The notes under the pieces were generated by a model that saw only the letters and a program-made list of their open reading frames with translations, did no database searches and was not told the DNA's origin. A program made the translations under genes and the position numbers. From Ephemerocybe angulata (Eukaryota > Basidiomycota > Agaricomycetes > Agaricales > Psathyrellaceae): DNA of 64,000 nt. The stretch covers positions 620,001 to 684,000 of the forward strand of contig JAACJK010000001.1 in the NCBI GenBank assembly GCA_013368325.1. The letters run 5' to 3'. Shown here one piece after another: positions 47,908 to 59,902 of the stretch (positions are counted from its first letter, which is position 1; each line of letters opens with the position of its first letter).

Positions 47908-49328
47908 TTAGAGCTCCCCAACCTTCTTGACCCCAACAATCACACGTTCGTTTCTTCGCCAAAATTCGACCATAATCTCTGCGATGCGTGTTGGATCGTC
48001 TTCATGTAACATATGTCCCACCCCGGGGACAACCATTTGCTGGAACTTCCCTTGCATCTGCCCGATCATGAGCTCCTTATCTAGCCGATCCCTACCCGCT
48101 AATATCAAAATCCTTGCTGTCCTTGCTGCCAGGAACTTGTTCGAGAGGCCCTTGAACCAGCCTAGGAATAAACATGAGACCAGTCCTCGAAATGGAAGGT
48201 AGATCTAGAAAGTCTACGCACTGGTCCAGTAGGGTGCCGTTGAGCGTAATGGCGTCCTCCAGGTATATGGGAATGGCCCCTTATCAACTTGCTTGAAGAC
48301 AGCCGGAATCGACACCCGAGCAGAGTTGACGTTCTGTATGGTGTTAGTGGACACACTGAAGACCGTCAGCAATTACGCCAACATTTGCACAATAAAGTGG
48401 AACTCACTGCCATTCCACAGCCTCCTCAAGGGAGTCGAAGCCATCGGGGCGAGCGTTGAGAAGACTATGCATGTGGGGTAGGGCCTCGAGAGCTGATCCT
48501 TCTACAACATCGAGTACCGCGACCCCTGCAATGCGGTATTTGGCTTCTTGCAGTCTAGGACATGCTTGGACAACAACTGAGCCACCCATGCTGTGACCGA
48601 CGAGCTGTAAACACCTCAGATGTACATTCGATGCCTAACCTGAGGGTAACTTACGAGTAAGGTGGGAGAATGACTGGGATCTGGGAATATGGTCTTCAGG
48701 AGCTCGAAGAAATCGTCCACCAGCACGCCGATAGATAGATCTTCGTCATTCCCATCCGTAGAAGTCGTCTTCCCTGCGATATACGATAAGATGGCAATCG
48801 AATGCTTTGCAGCAGCACATGGTCACATACCGTGTCTGCGAGCATCCAAGGCGAGAACCCCACATTCACTCTTGCTCAACGCCGCGACCTCCTTCGCGAA
48901 ACACGCAAAACTCAGTCCAGAATAGCCAGCACCATGATGGCACACCATCACCGTGCCGTCGACAGCTGGTGCTGGAGTATGATAAACGCGCACATCCAAC
49001 GCTCTCGACGGCACGGCGACCTGCGCAGCCTCCTTGAAGAAACCCGCCGCAGAGATGGGGGCGAATTCAGGCTTGGGTGCATGTGGTTTGCGATGCCTGG
49101 GGTTGTTCGCAGGCCTTGAGATCGTTGGTATTATCACGATATGCTCGGTGAATGACCGTGAAGGTGCACTTGCATCGCTGGGGGGCCGAGTCCGCTCCCT
49201 GGGAGCGCCCCGATGGAATCTGCAGCTTCTGACTCTTCGTCCTCTGAATTCTGGAATGGCGCCAGGGTATCTGGGTGTGGTAGTTTGGCAATGCGGGCTT
49301 GCATTGCGTTCTTGTATAGGTTCGACAT
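47908..49328 (-). CDS. PPE1: Protein phosphatase methylesterase 1
   Basis: ATG 49328 starts MSNLYKNAMQARIAKLP. After an intron come FAPISAAGFFKEAAQVAVPS and the alpha/beta hydrolase strand GTVMVCHHGAGYSGLSFAC. The nucleophile elbow GHSMGGSVVV carries the catalytic Ser, and AGVAVLDVVEGSALEALPHM is the PME-1 signature. The catalytic His lies in VPGVGHMLHEDDP near the C-terminus. The enzyme removes the methyl ester from the C-terminal leucine of PP2A catalytic subunits in cytosol and nucleus. The gene runs to the stop at 47908 over about six exons. Length (about 390 residues) and motif order match yeast Ppe1 and human PPME1. It is divergent to the DUF829 gene at 49685. Confidence 0.9.
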
Positions 49329-49684
49329 GGTGGTCGATGATCAAGGCTGGACGTCGCCGTTGATGGCGTCGACGGCGGTGATACCCACACACTTGGCGTG
49401 TCCCTGAACGTCCCTCCTCCATGACTTTCAACTCGCCATCCACCTCATTTGGAATTACTCGAGCCCAATATGAAAAATACCAGGAAACCTTCAATTGTGT
49501 CAACTCGATACGGACTGAATTGTCCGGCAAGTGTAGCACCCAGTAGCCGGTGGGCCCAAGAGCCAACTTTAATTCAAGGGACTTGTTGTTACACATCAAC
49601 CCCAAAGAGTTTCTGCTGCGATAAAGGTTATAAGGCGTCCAGTTCCCTCGTATTGCTCAAAATACCTACCCAGGTCCCTCCGTG
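49329..49684. promoter_or_regulatory. Shared promoter region of PPE1 and DUF829 gene
   Basis: The 356 bp between the two divergent start codons carry both promoters. No specific element is recognised. Confidence 0.45.
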
Positions 49685-50832
49685 ATGACCTCCACCACCG
49701 CCGACATCGCCCTGGTTCCGCTGGGAAAGTGGGTCTACCTTGGACAACCAGTGCAAGGGAAGAGCGGTATCCCTGCAGAATCCCAGCCCAAGTAAGACCC
49801 TCTTCATAGTCATAGCGCTGCACGCGAACTGACGTGGTCCCTTCTCCTAGTGTGATCCTTATCTTTGGATGGAGTGCGCAAAACAGTCTTCGTGTCCGAG
49901 GCCGTCCGTGCTGACTTGCGCTCTCCCAGTGGGCGCTAGACTGCCTCATCTTCTCAAATATGTCGCTGCTTATAACGATATCTACCCAGACGCCACGAAG
50001 ATTGTCATTCGCTCTGAAGCCTCTATCTTTTGGATGACCGAGAGTCGTAGGGTACGACACCAGCATTACTCTAGCATGAAGCAAGACTGATTCGACAGGA
50101 TTCTAGAAAGCCAACTTAGCGCCGGTAGTAGAGACGCTAGAGGCATTGGGCTACGTTGGAGCATCACAAACGCGGAAACACGTCGACGGGGCCCCAATCG
50201 AGCCGTCTGGAGCCATACCAAACCCACGTATCTTGCTTCACACGTTCTCCAATGGTGAGTGACATACATACCTTCATGTTACCCATCCTAAAATGCATCT
50301 AGGAGGGGCATGGCAGGTAGATGCACTAAGCAAAAGCCTTCAAGATCGCGTTCCGGCCTCTTCGGTCGGAGAGAGCGGCCTTTCCCCAAGTGCCATGGTC
50401 TTGGACTCTTCTCCGGGAGACGGAGGCCTCAAAGCAACGCAGAAAGCGTTCCTCACTGCAGTCCGGCATCCCATTCTCCGACGACTCGCAAGTCTGATGA
50501 TCACCCTCCTAGTCTTTATTTCCTGGGTTCATCTACGCCTCGGCGGAGAACCTCCCCTGATCAGGGTGAAGAAAGCCCTAAACGATCACAAGCTGCTTCC
50601 GTGGTTCTCCAAGACCACTCCTCGCCTGTACATGTATTCCGAAGCGGACGACCTTATTCCTTATCCCGAGGTGGAGGCGCATGCTGAGACAGCGAGGAAG
50701 GAGGGCTTGGAGGTTAGGCTGGAACGTTTCAAAGACTCGCCGCACGTCGCTCATGCTCGAGCGGACCCTGATCGGTACTGGGGTGCTGTCAAGCAACTCT
50801 GGAAGGACGTATCAGCGCATAGCTCCCACTAA
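49685..50832 (+). CDS. DUF829 (TMEM53/PaxU-like) alpha/beta hydrolase-fold protein, copy 1
   Basis: ATG 49685 starts MTSTTADIALVPLGKWVYLG. Introns near 49790-49849 and 49881-49929 join NVILIFGW and MGARLPHLLKYVAAYNDIYP, the conserved start of the family. Two more introns lead to HTFSNGGAWQVDALSKSLQD (the G-x-G turn), SAMVLDSSPGDGG, a hydrophobic segment LASLMITLLVFISWVHLRL and the terminal LYMYSEADDLIPYPEVEAHA and SPHVAHARADPDRYWGAVKQ. Asp (EADD) and His (SPHV) are candidate triad members. Relatives are animal TMEM53 of the nuclear envelope and fungal PaxU, named from an indole-diterpene cluster; the enzymatic role is unproven. No other secondary-metabolism gene is adjacent, so the PaxU link is by family only. 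Confidence 0.8.
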
Positions 50833-50960
50833 TGGCGCTGCATATCTAGCCTGTTACATGATTTTTGGTCTACATTCGACTTACTCTGTGTCAGAGTGTC
50901 AGACTAGGACCTCAGGCTCAACTACTTATAATTCAACCGTCTTGTAACGATCTTCGTGCG

Positions 50961-52089
50961 ATGGCTTCTGAAAATACGCAGAACGGATTGACCGCTGTAG
51001 CAAATGGGGTCTATGTTAAAAGGCCTATCCACGGAGACTCTAATGTGCCAGCACTAGAACAGCCCACGTATGCTTTTTTCGCTCTGCACATGTTGTGTCT
51101 TTCTCTGAACGAGCTTCCAGGGTCATCATCATCTTTGGCTGGGGTAATGTCACACACTCCCCCTCTCAATGGCATCTCTAACAGTTTCATTTGACAAAGC
51201 CGATGCATCTCTGCGTCACATAGCCAAGTATACCCGGAAATACGACGAGCTTTACGCCTCCGCGACACAAATCGTGGTCACCTGCCAATCTTCCACACTC
51301 TTCATGCCCCAGATTATGCTGGTACTCAACTTGCCTTTATCGATCGTGGAAACTGCGACTCTGACGCTGCCAATGTATAGCGAAGGGGCCTGGAACCTGT
51401 GGTTGAGATACTGCAAGCCGTTGGGTGCCTCGACGGGCAGAAGGACCACCCCCCACGCATTCTTGCCCATATTTTCTCGGACGGTACCTCGTTATAAAGT
51501 GCAGCGTGCTGCCCAATGGCTAATTAAATGCCCTTCAGGTGGATCCAGTCAGATGGCAGTCCTCAGTAACATGCTGCAAGACCAAGCAAAAGCGCTGGGA
51601 TCCTTCGAGCACTCATCCCCACCGTGTGCAGTCATTTTCGACTCTTGCCCCTCAAACGGGGGCATGGCGCAAGCACAGAAGGTACTCTCGATGTCCATTC
51701 GAAATCCCGTCCTCTATCATCTAGCCATCGCGGTGTACAGCGTTCAAAACCTCGTCGACGGTACCCTAAAGGCAGTCTTTGGCGTGCAAACCTTTCCAGA
51801 GGCTGCGTTGGACGCCCTCAACCGACCCTCGATCCTGCCGTGGTTCAGTAAGGCCAGCCCGCGATTATACATTTACTCGAAAGCGGACAGGCTCGTGCAT
51901 TATGCGGGTGTGGAGATGCATGCTGGGACGGGGAGGAAGCTGGGATTGGACGTGCGGATGGTGCACTTTGAGGACTCCCCACATATTCGACATGCCGTAA
52001 CGGACTCAGCCAGGTATTGGGGTGCTGTTAGAAAGCTTTGGGAGGAAGCCACATATCGTAGCCAGGATCGTTGGCCGTCGCGATTGTAG
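50961..52089 (+). CDS. DUF829 (TMEM53/PaxU-like) protein, tandem copy 2
   Basis: ATG 50961 starts MASENTQNGLTAVANGVYVK. Two introns (near 51067-51119 and 51143-51197) join TVIIIFGWADASLRHIAKYT, parallel to copy 1. Later parts are APVVETLEALGCLDGQKDHP-type sequence after an intron, GGSSQMAVLSNMLQDQAK, AVIFDSCPSNGGMAQ, ILPWFSKASPRLYIYSKADR and DSPHIRHAVTDSARYWGAVR. The gene starts 129 bp after the stop of copy 1 on the same strand and shares its intron positions, so it is a tandem duplicate. Copy 2 lacks the strongly hydrophobic segment of copy 1 in that region (YHLAIAVYSVQNLVDGTL instead), and FGWAD replaces FGWMGA. The two copies have therefore diverged in possible membrane attachment. Confidence 0.8.
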
Positions 52090-52210
52090 ATTTGCGAGTA
52101 GACATAGACCAAGACATGGCGAGGCTAATGCACTGCCTCGCTTCTCAGTACCCAAACTGCACCACTGAGCGCTGAGCGCTGGGTGAGCTCAGTGAGCGCT
52201 GGGCTATCAT

Positions 52211-54841
52211 ATGATGGACCCACATCAATTCCGACAACGTCACGGGCGCTTGTTGAACACGCTGCTTGTTTCCGCCCACCACCAACCCGTGCCCAGCATG
52301 ACCTCTAACAGTGGGACTGCAGAAGTGGCTGAAGCGCCAGCAGGACCTTCCTCGCGAATCGCACGTTATGACCAATTGTGAGTCCACCCCACCTCCCCTC
52401 CAAGCGAGTTTTGACGCCGATACTCGATAGCTTCGATCCGTAAGTGAAAGCTCATCATTGAGAGAGCACTCAGTGCCGCCCTAAGCCCTATATACCATCA
52501 CTGATATTTTGCAGACGAAAACGGATGACAGTATACCGGAAGACCAACAAGTCTGATCTGGTGAAGCACTTCCAGAAGTTGAAGCAGAAGAACCCCGTGC
52601 TTGTTGTTCGACGAAAGATTGACCACAGAGGGCGGCTAGAAGGCACAGTGGTGGACCTCAAGAGCCCGAAGTTGGCAAATTTTCTACAAGACCTCTACGA
52701 AGGTGTTGAGGGACAAGACATTGCGCGAAATCCTCCATGGGTGAGCGCGCAGTTTACAACTGGAACCTTACTTTGGGACTCATAGCCAACAGTGCGACAG
52801 CAAGCTTCTAGCACACTCTCGCAATGAGCTTCAGAAAAGGCTCAGGACGGAGCGCTCAGCCAGAAACCCTGACCAAGAGTTTATTGAGGACTTGGAGATA
52901 GCTCTTGCCTTCGTAGAGGAAGACCACGGATCCACATTCACGGATATGGACGCACTCCTCTACGACACCGATACCCCATCCGTCACCTTCGACCTCTTGT
53001 GGACACTTTACCGACCGGGAAGCCTTGCTTACAGCTACGACGAGTTCACGGACCAGGGACGCATAGTGCGCGTGCAAACGTTTGCAATTCACAACAGTCC
53101 CACGAAAGGTGTGTACGCCCTAATCCAGACGCAGATGGTTGCGCACGATGGCAAGACGTTCGGGACGGCGGCGGTGTACTTCGAGATACCCATGTTTGCA
53201 GGGACACGCCCATTGAAAGATCTCCCCGTGTATCCATTGGAACACTTCCCTGAGAGGGAAGCGCTCAAGCAGAGGGCTTTGAAACGGGGAAAGAAGTTCG
53301 TTGACCTGCTCCAGCATTCGTTCCACGAGGTCAGCGGGTCGGCTGTGTATGAAATCCAAACCCCAGAGCTGGAGTGGGAGCGCCGGCGGTTCCTGGTGTG
53401 TTCAACCCCTCTTCATGGCGTTTCCACATAGGCTGATTTGCTGGGAATATAGGTACAGGGCCGCGTTATGATAGATCCCTCTGCATACCGAGTGTGGCAG
53501 CATGCTACAAGCTCAGTGATCAATCCCCCTGTAGTCTACCATCTCGACCCGAGAAAGCTCACTGAAGAAGAGTACATGCTTTGCACTCCGATTGTCCTGG
53601 GCTTCTCGTTTACGACGAAGAAATGGGGTAGGATGATATTCTTCTCGCAATGATCAAGACTGACGCGGTTTTTCCTAGGTGGTTATGCGCTCGACCGGCT
53701 CACAGACGTCGAATGGTCCTCGAAGCCTTTCGACTCGCTGGTTTTGAATCCAAAGACCAAGGACCTCGTCCATTCCATGGTTAAGCAGCACACAAGCGGG
53801 ACTTCAGACTTCGACGACATCGTGAAGGGAAAGGGGAAAGGCCTTGTTGGACTTCTTTGTGGTCCTCCAGGCTGTGGAAAGACCCTTACCGCGGAGGCCG
53901 TCGCAGAGGTACGTATGACTCACTGGAATTATGGACCGTTTCCAATTCTTTTCTCTTAAGGTTACCCATTGTCCACTGTATTGTCTATCCGCAGGAGAGC
54001 TTGGGACCGAGCTCAAAGGTGTGGAAGAGATGCTCACACAGGTCTTGGAGCTTGCATACAAGTGGAAGGCTGTGGTCTTACTCGATGAAGCCGACGTATT
54101 CCTCGCTCAAAGAGATAGCGTAAACATAGAGCGCAACGCACTTGTTTCCATCTTTCTGCGGAAACTGGAATACTACCAGGGTATTCTCATTCTGACGACG
54201 AATCTGATAACCCAATGCGATATCGCGTTCGAGAGTAAGATTTTATAACCTCCCCAAGTTCCACCTAAGCTGCTTGGCTAAACTCATTCTCCTGCTTTTA
54301 GGCCGTATCCACTTTACCATCCATTACCCTATTCTCTCTTCCGAGTCCCAAATCCAGATCTGGAAGACTTTCATCGCTCAAACCTCTGGAAAGGGTCGCA
54401 TCACCGACAATGACCTGAAAGCCTTATCTAAGGTGACCATGAACGGTCGTCAGGTTCGTAATCAATGGCCCTTAAGAGAGAAAAACCTTTCGAATCTAAC
54501 TGACGCCTACTCTAGATCAAGAACGCTGTTTCTGTGGCACAGTCATTTGCCTCAGGTGCCAATCTCGATCTCTCTATTGATCACATCTATACCGTGCTAG
54601 AAGTGATGAGGGACTGGCAAAAAGCAAAGGAGGCAATGGGCTCCGAGTCGAGCGGGTATGTCAGTGGACCCAACATATCCACGACGAAAGGAGGAGTAGG
54701 AGCGGTCGATGCGCGCCCAGGTAGGTGACTTGATCTTCGTCGTACTGATTACTACATTCTCTTTCTCTACCAGCACTGACATTCCTCGGGGGGATTCTGA
54801 CCGCGGTCATAATGGCCTTCGCAATGAAGGCTTTGCAATAG
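52211..54841 (+). CDS. AAA ATPase with DUF7025-type N-terminus and C-terminal hydrophobic anchor
   Basis: The frame opens at ATG 52211; ATG 52299 is an alternative. A likely 9-nt exon at 52431-52439 (giving YDQFFDPRKRM) lies between introns 52378-52430 and 52440-52514. The N-terminal half has LYDTDTPSVTFDLLWTLYRP, YALIQTQMVAHDGKTFGTAA and VVYHLDPRKLTEEEYMLCTP, the layout of fungal DUF7025 ATPases. The AAA domain has Walker [25 protein letters not shown], Walker B VVLLDEADVFL, LILTTNL and SRIHFTIHYP, then the lid NGRQIKNAVSVAQSFA. After the last intron (from 54721) the frame reads ALTFLGGILTAVIMAFAMKA and stops at 54841. This is a single hydrophobic segment at the very end, suggesting a tail anchor. 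Related proteins are often soluble; the localisation is inference. Confidence 0.8.
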
Positions 54842-55079
54842 AGGTCCTACTGTTCACTTTCAAGTTCTCTCTGGACTCTCAAATCGACGAGCAACGAATT
54901 TTACGACCATTTATGTTCTAACGATTCACTGATTACGCTAAGCTATACCCTGTATTTTGAAACTGCGAATCATGTACACTACGAGGTACTCAGTAGTAGT
55001 AGGGTTCCACTTATACCCGGAAGGGAGACGAAAAAACATGGATGTCAGCTTCTCTTTCAATGTGCGTCGATTCAAGCAG
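54842..55079. other. Convergent intergenic region
   Basis: The 238 bp between the AAA ATPase and NACHT gene stops hold no gene. Confidence 0.5.
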
Positions 55080-58000
55080 TCACTCACGTTCACAATCGTA
55101 ATCTGGGTCAAATCTCTCCACCCCTTCCATCCGGGGGTCCAAGACACCAACCCCAAGGTTTTGTGAGATACTCGTCCGCGCCTTTGAATCTACCCACTCC
55201 CCGAGTTTCTCCTCCTCGTCCAAGTAGCAGACTATGGGGGCCTCAAAGAACAGTGTCTTCCTGAAAACTGGCACTTCCATTCTGCGCGTTGAACACCCCG
55301 TCTCAGGCTCCATTGTCGGTTTGCCCTCGGGAACGGGTAGACTGCTCGCTTCAAAACCTACGACAACTTTTGCAGGGGACCTTTCGGTACTTGACGGGGA
55401 GGGGGCCTGATCGGAGTCATCGACCTCTCCCGAAGAGCCATTTCCATCTGTAGATGTGTTGGCCTCAACTGGAGGGAAGAATCGCACAGACCGTTGCCTG
55501 CAGGTCTGTGGCAGGAAGACGACTTTCTCGGGTGCCATAACCGGTTGAGAATCGTCCGGTACAGTGTTTTCTTCAAGCTTTTTCTCTTTCCTGCTCCCTC
55601 CTTCGGCATGGCTGAACAGTGGCACCCGCCATACTCGTAGTAGTTTGAAGCTCGCTGTGATGTAGAGGTAGTCCTTCCTCCAAGTCAGGTTGAATGGAAG
55701 CTGTTTCGTGTTGATACTCTTGACTTTCTTAAGGTCAATCTGGGCACGATGGATGAGCTTGGGAGGTGACTTGGTGGTCTTTCTCGTGGAGAGGCGGTAC
55801 GTGGAGACGAGCATGGCTAGGCTGATGGGAGGAAGAGGGGCATCTTGACTCTCGGATAGTTGAAGTAATTCTGGGTCCGCCTTTGGATCTGGTTTGCATC
55901 CCTCCAGTGCGGCAATGTGCATGTAGCCCCCACATTCCGAGAAGGAGCACTGGATAGAGATGTGTCGACCTGAGAAACAAAGGGATGAGACCAGATTTTC
56001 TTGTATCAAAGTGCCTTGCAATGACTCACTGTGTGGTGCTGGCCGCAATCTGCGAGTGAAAGATGTGCTCTTCTCGTAGTCAATGAAGAGGATATCACCG
56101 TCGCCCAGAGGCCAGACAACGAGAGGTTTGTTCGGGTGGACAGCAGGGGGAGATTTGTATACCTTGTATCTGAGTGGAAACTTCTTTTCGAACCACAAAT
56201 AAGGTTCATCGGCCCAATCATCTTGCGCGTAAAATACGGATATCGTCGCCCTTGGCTTGGAATGCGATGTCCTCTGGTCTGTGAGGTATTGCCGGAGGTC
56301 TTCCCAGTCGTGATCATCCTCTTCCCTGTAGTTGACGCGCCCAAATGCTGGGGGATTCTTGCTGTCCTCCTCCTCCTCGGAATCACTTGAATCGAAGCCC
56401 CCAAACAGCCCATCGTCCTCCTTCCAGTGTCCTCCTCCTCCTCCTCCATTGTCACTGTCTTCGTCGGAAGACGCGTATTGGTCGTCTGCCCAAGGATTTA
56501 TCATGTCGTCGTCGAAGCGGTCGTCATCTGAGAACTCAGAACTCCCTTCGCTGACACTGTCATCGTCACTCGCGAATTCCGAGTCACTCCCCTCCGAGTC
56601 GTCTGAGCTGGCGTACTCGTCCTTCTCGGACCCGGAGTCATCGCCGACGATACACATCCCATCCTCCGCTTCCTCATCCCCGGAATCGTCGTCTGATCCA
56701 GCTTCGTCAACCCCATCGTCGTCTATATCGTCGTGGAGGGAGTCCAAGCCCGCATCAAGGTCTTTTTCCGAGATTCGAGTTCGTGATGCGATAACCAGAG
56801 TGGGACCCCGAACCGCAAATTCCTCGATGTACTTCGCCCGGCGGTTTGGATTCTTGTGAAGATACGTGATTGGACAGAAGCGCCCCCGTTCGTCTGCCTT
56901 GAATATCCTGCTTCCAACCCTGAGTACACCACCGTCTGATGCGAAGGCCGCCAAGGGTGCCCTGTCGCAGGAGCCATATGGGTTCCCTGGACTGTGGATG
57001 TAGAGGTCGATGTCGCAGGAGTTTGCTGCGACGCGTAAGGTTTGCTCTTTCTTTAGGGTAGGAGCCGCATTGTTGTTGAGGGTCCATACTTGAATTTTGC
57101 ATTCTAAAGTCGCCAGAGCGATGACCCTAGCCATAGCATGCAACTGCGGGTCATCCTGAGTAGTCGGGCCGGGCAGGTTTGCCAAGCTAGAGAAACGACG
57201 ATCAGCTTGAATATCCATGAAGGAGCTGGCAAGCTGAGGTACATACTCAATCCGCAAGGTGTAGACCAGATCACCTGAATCGGCAGTTAGGTCTGCGAAG
57301 AAGAAACAATCCGGATGTTCTCCTCCCTGATCTGCTATGGGAAAGCATGTCACCGAACTCTCCCTTTCCCTCAGAAAGTGCTGGAGACCAAGAGCCCCAG
57401 TCCATATATGATGTAACTCCCCAGTGTATGGCGACACCGTGGTATCGCTAACCCCGCTACACCGTCCACAACACAAGAAATATCTCCACTGCCGAAGGAA
57501 GCTTCTATATTGGATCCAGATCTTGAATCCTTCCTCCGAGGCCATGAACCATGACGGAAACATTCGTCGGAGATACGTCGGGCTCGATTCTTCGCCGTCG
57601 TGTTCACCACCGCCATTGGTATAAAACTTGGAGAACTGGGCCTGTACCCAAACGGTCTGAACTTGCATCACCGTCCAGAAGTTCGTCGACTTCACAAACG
57701 CGGCCACAGCGTTTACCAGCTCGTCTTGTCTTGCTGGATCCTCGACACCATCTAGGTGTTTATCCCAGTACTTCGCGGCGTAGATGAGGAATCGACTGTC
57801 AAGGACAGGGATTCCAGTCGAGTCAACCCATTCTCCGTCCTTCTTCCTGAGGAGATCGGCGAAACGGAATTGGTGGAGGTAATCCAAGCAGGCCGTGACC
57901 GGTATTTCTGGGCAGATACGGACATCCTGTGCTTGGTCTAGGTCGCCTTGGAAAAGAATCCTCCGGTGTTCAAGAAGGTAGTCCTTGAGAGTACTATGGA

Positions 58001-59376
58001 TAAGACGGCAGGTATCCCGACCTCTATCCCTCCCCGTCTCGTCGTTGCCGCTGGGAACCAATTCGATGAAGGATTGGAATACCTCAGTAAGGTGTGTCTC
58101 ATAAGGCTTGTCATCGGGGTCCAGGACCTCTTTGTTCTTGCTGTATAGAGCCCAGAGAGCTTCCCAGAGTTCGTGGAACTGAAGTGGGCGCTTTGCGTAA
58201 ACGATCAAGGAGAAAACCTTGCTGTGGAGAAGCTGAGCGATTCCAACACAGTAAAACGCGAAACAGACGAACCTTCCCAGGGACCGAAGATGCGCAGGAA
58301 ATCGGTCAAACATCTTCTGGTAGTATTCCGTCATATCTTGGGGGAACCCTTCCTGGATGAATTCTTGGATCTCCCGTAGAGAGGTTCGCTTTCGGATGTC
58401 CTCGACCATCAGTCTCGCCCACAGAAAACTGCTTTCCGCCGTAGCTTCTAAGACATGGAAGATTTTGTGCAAATCATCCTTGCCGGGACCTTCGATCTGA
58501 TCGATCTCCTGCAACAGGTAGGTGGAAATGTCTTTGTGGGCAAATGGGACCAAGTCGATCTCGTGAAAGCTTGACCTGACGAACCGCTCGAGCGTTCTCC
58601 TGATTACCGTTCGGGGTTGGCTAGTGACCCACAAGCGTACGTTCTGCGGAAACTCGACTGCCAGCTTGATGAAAAATTCGAGGACAGGACAGATTGCGTC
58701 TCCCCAGCGCTTGAGGTTAGCCCCAAGTTCCTCATCAACTCCGTCGATAAAGATGTAGACCGGAGCCTCCGTAGACCGAGCTACGAATGTGATGATGCTT
58801 CGCACATACTCGCGGTTCTTGAACAGAGCAGAGGCTGTAGGAAAGGCGTTTGTGGGTATATCAGCTTCGAGGGGGTTTGTTGCCAGCAGTTGGTATGCGA
58901 GCATCGAGAGTACCTCGACTTCCTTGTACTGTTTTGCATGATCGCAGAAGTGATAGGCAACCGAGGGAGCGTCTGGACCGTCCATCACCGACTGGATTGT
59001 TTGAGAGCAGAGGGTCGATTTTCCTGATCCAGGTGGACCGTGAACCCATAACACGGGCACCGTTGATGATACCCGCTGGCGCCATTCCACGAAAGCGCTT
59101 TGGTCCATTAGCCAGTTGCATGTCCCCTCTGAAACTCTTTGCTTATTCTGCTCGTGCCGGTGCGAGTAGTCGAGCTCGCCATTGAAGTTCTGTAAAAGCT
59201 GCGAAGCAAAGTCGACTGGTTGTGGTTCTAGTTGAGAGTTGAGTTCAGGTACCGTCACGAGATAGGGGCCATGTGTACACACTTTCATTATACTGATGCA
59301 CCACATAATTCCCACCGATATTGTTGAGGACGGAGTTGTTTACAGAGAAGTTCTGCGCATTGGTGAACATAGACAT
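55080..59376 (-). CDS. Large NACHT (NLR-like) STAND NTPase
   Basis: The start is ATG 59376. Exon 1 (59283-59376) encodes MFTNAQNFSVNNSVLNNIGG plus NYVVHQYNE, the N-terminus typical of Agaricomycete NACHT proteins. Intron 59228-59282 leads to the main exon. The NACHT domain (about residues 75-250) has Walker A GPPGSGKST, Walker B PVYIFIDGVDEE, LWVTSQPRTVIRR (sensor) and a helical part with KRPLQFHELWEALW and IHSTLKDYLLEH. Two introns of 51 and 60 nt (58222-58272 and 55970-56029) are multiples of three without stops, so they read through as coding unless removed. The C-terminal half is beta-rich with no recognised repeat. It is interrupted by about 140 acidic Asp/Ser/Glu-rich residues (about 56340-56740). 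Fungal NACHT proteins act in non-self recognition and regulated cell death; the trigger here is unknown. Confidence 0.85.
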
Positions 59377-59902
59377 GCCCTTTGGCAGCTTTCAAGGGCT
59401 AGAGGGAAGAGAGCGCAGTCCTTGAAGGTTCGAGCGCCCAGTAGTGACATATAAATCGCACAGCCGCCGAGAGCGCCCTGCTCGTTCGAATCGGCGACCA
59501 TTCACTCGTCTTCTTCAGCGTTAAAGCTTGAAGGGTAGGAATCATGTTCCCAGTCAATAGTTTGGGCTGGATTGGGGCACTCATTTGCCTCGAGGGTTTG
59601 GTTGCACTATCAAGGTGGTCTCGCTGGTGCCGATGGTGGAACACCCGAGCCGGCGCTCTGGCAAAATTCGACGGAGATCGATTTGCAGTAACTCCGATGG
59701 CGTTTGCCGAAGGGGGGACTCGTCGTCCGAGACCCGACGCAGCCATGATTCTGGTTAATCGGTAATATTTATCAATTTGGTCGTACAAGTTACTTATTCG
59801 TCAGGTCATAAGGGCCCTTGGGTCAAGCCGCAGAAAGGTTGAGAAACTATTGCAAAGGATGAGACCAAACCCATCCTCAACCCCGAGCTCATGTCGGCAA
59901 GA
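59377..59902. other. Intergenic region
   Basis: About 525 bp between the NACHT start and the oxalate decarboxylase stop. Open frames on both strands (59399-59788) have no recognisable product. Confidence 0.5.

Noticed and set aside
49685..52089. PaxU-like genes as part of an indole-diterpene cluster
   Set aside because: No prenyltransferase, terpene cyclase or P450 is nearby; the P450 remnant is 37 kb away.
55380..56740. Acidic tract in the NACHT gene as a separate gene or repeat expansion error
   Set aside because: The frame is continuous with the rest of the protein and the Asp/Ser/Glu codons are varied, not a simple repeat.
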